Assembly (NCBI GenBank): GCA_003133285.1
Contig: PKWR01000024.1
Coordinates: forward strand, 1-5,938
Reading direction: 5' to 3'
Length of the DNA: 5,938 nt
Source: Coriobacteriia bacterium
GTDB taxonomy: Bacteria; Actinomycetota; Coriobacteriia; Anaerosomatales; PALSA-660
Part shown: piece by piece, positions 5,183-5,938 of the stretch
How the letters are laid out: every line of letters begins with the position of its first letter
How positions within the stretch are numbered: position 1 is the first letter of the stretch
Made by a program: the position numbers and the translations under genes
The notes under the pieces: model-generated
What the model was told of the DNA's origin: nothing
Seen by the model: only the letters and a program-made list of their open reading frames with translations
Databases searched by the model: none

Positions 5183-5938
5183 CTAGCCGGCCAGGTGGAT
5201 GGCAACGAGGAGCATATCGATGATCTTGATACCGATGAACGGCACGATGATGCCTCCGAGACCGTAGACGAGCAGGTTGCGCCGCAGCACGACCGCTGCG
5301 CCGAGCGGGCGGTACTTCACGCCCTTGAGCGAGAGCGGGATCAGGGCCACGATCACGAGCGCGTTGAAGATGACAGCGGACATGATGGCGCTCTGGGACG
5401 AGTGGAGTCCCATGATGTTGAGGGCCGTGAGCGGCGGATACGCCTTCATGAACATCGCCGGGATGATCGCAAAGTACTTCGCGACGTCGTTCGCGATGGA
5501 AAAGGTCGTCAGCGCGCCGCGGGTCATGAGCAGCTGCTTGCCGATCTCCACGATCTCGATGAGCTTCGTCGGGTTCGAGTCCAGGTCGACCATGTTCCCG
5601 GCCTCTTTGGCGGCCGTCGTTCCGGTGTTCATGGCGACGCCCACATCGGCCTGGGCGAGCGCCGGCGCGTCATTCGTGCCGTCGCCCGTCATCGCGACGA
5701 GCTTGCCCTGCGCCTGCTCCTTGCGGATCAGCTCCATCTTCGCCTCGGGGGTCGCCTGCGCCAGGAAGTCGTCGACGCCCGCCTCCTTGGCGATGACCGC
5801 CGCGGTCACCGGGTTGTCGCCGGTGATCATGACCGTGCGGATACCCATGGCGCGCAACTGCTCGAAGCGATCGCGGATGCCGCCCTTCACGATGTCCTTG
5901 AGGTGGACCACGCCGAGAGCCCGATCGTCCATCGAGAC
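5183..5938 (-). CDS. kdpB: Potassium-transporting ATPase subunit B (KdpB), partial, N-terminus off the right edge
   Basis: The C-terminal 251 residues of KdpB, the P-type ATPase subunit that drives K+ uptake through KdpA. The whole protein is usually about 680 residues, so some 430 are missing beyond the window, including the DKTGT phosphorylation site and the TGES loop. Visible in fragment numbering: MITGDNPVTA (37-46), the hinge MTGDGTNDAPALAQADVGVAMNTG (83-106), KEAGNMVDLDSNPTKLIEIVEIGKQLLMTRG (111-141), and the M5 segment SIANDVAKYFAIIPA (147-161). Asp151 and Lys154 correspond to the pair known to be essential in Escherichia coli KdpB (Asp583, Lys586). M6 and M7 follow (about 187-205 and 222-248). 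It ends in TAG 11 bp before kdpC. Nothing looks damaged. kdpA, and kdpF if present, are expected further right. Confidence 0.99.
   Translation of the reverse strand, partial: VSMDDRALGVVHLKDIVKGGIRDRFEQLRAMGIRTVMITGDNPVTAAVIAKEAGVDDFLAQATPEAKMELIRKEQAQGKLVAMTGDGTNDAPALAQADVGVAMNTGTTAAKEAGNMVDLDSNPTKLIEIVEIGKQLLMTRGALTTFSIANDVAKYFAIIPAMFMKAYPPLTALNIMGLHSSQSAIMSAVIFNALVIVALIPLSLKGVKYRPLGAAVVLRRNLLVYGLGGIIVPFIGIKIIDMLLVAIHLAG

Overview
The window is a high-GC bacterial chromosomal segment in which every recognisable gene lies on the minus strand, so the gene order runs from right to left. High GC, the conserved infC-rpmI-rplT order and the style of the ribosomal proteins suggest an actinobacterial relative. 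A deep-branching, anaerobe-type lineage such as Coriobacteriia is possible, but the taxon is a low-confidence inference.

Right third (about 3437-5938): the tail of a kdp potassium-uptake operon. It holds the C-terminal 251 residues of KdpB (the pump ATPase), a complete KdpC, and a short KdpD of 380 residues. The short KdpD keeps only the cytoplasmic KdpD P-loop domain and the universal-stress-protein-like domain. It has no membrane segments, no GAF domain and no histidine-kinase core, and no kdpE follows. The genes are 11-13 bp apart, as in one transcript. kdpA and the start of kdpB lie beyond the right edge.

Centre (about 1861-3430): the translation operon infC-rpmI-rplT (IF3, bL35, bL20). 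It has its own promoter (TTGCGC, 17 bp, TATACT) starting 22 bp after the kdpD stop. A roughly 210-nt structured leader follows, carrying a good intrinsic terminator just before infC and a plausible competing antiterminator helix. This is the layout expected for transcription attenuation. infC appears to start at a rare AUA codon, because the only conventional start in frame (GUG) lies inside the Shine-Dalgarno sequence. A strong symmetric hairpin ends the operon after rplT.

Left third (1-1715): the N-terminal 571 codons of a second P-type cation ATPase, of the P2 (Ca2+/Mg2+-type) architecture. Its M4 motif is PEEFP instead of PEGLP. It runs off the left edge. About 145 bp with short direct repeats separate it from the rplT terminator.

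Overall, a housekeeping translation operon is sandwiched between two cation pumps on the same strand. The parts most worth a second look are the kinase-less KdpD, the non-canonical infC start with its attenuator-like leader, the inverted repeat at the kdpD/infC promoter junction, and the unusual ion-site motif of the left-hand ATPase. I found no tRNA, rRNA, CRISPR array or mobile element.
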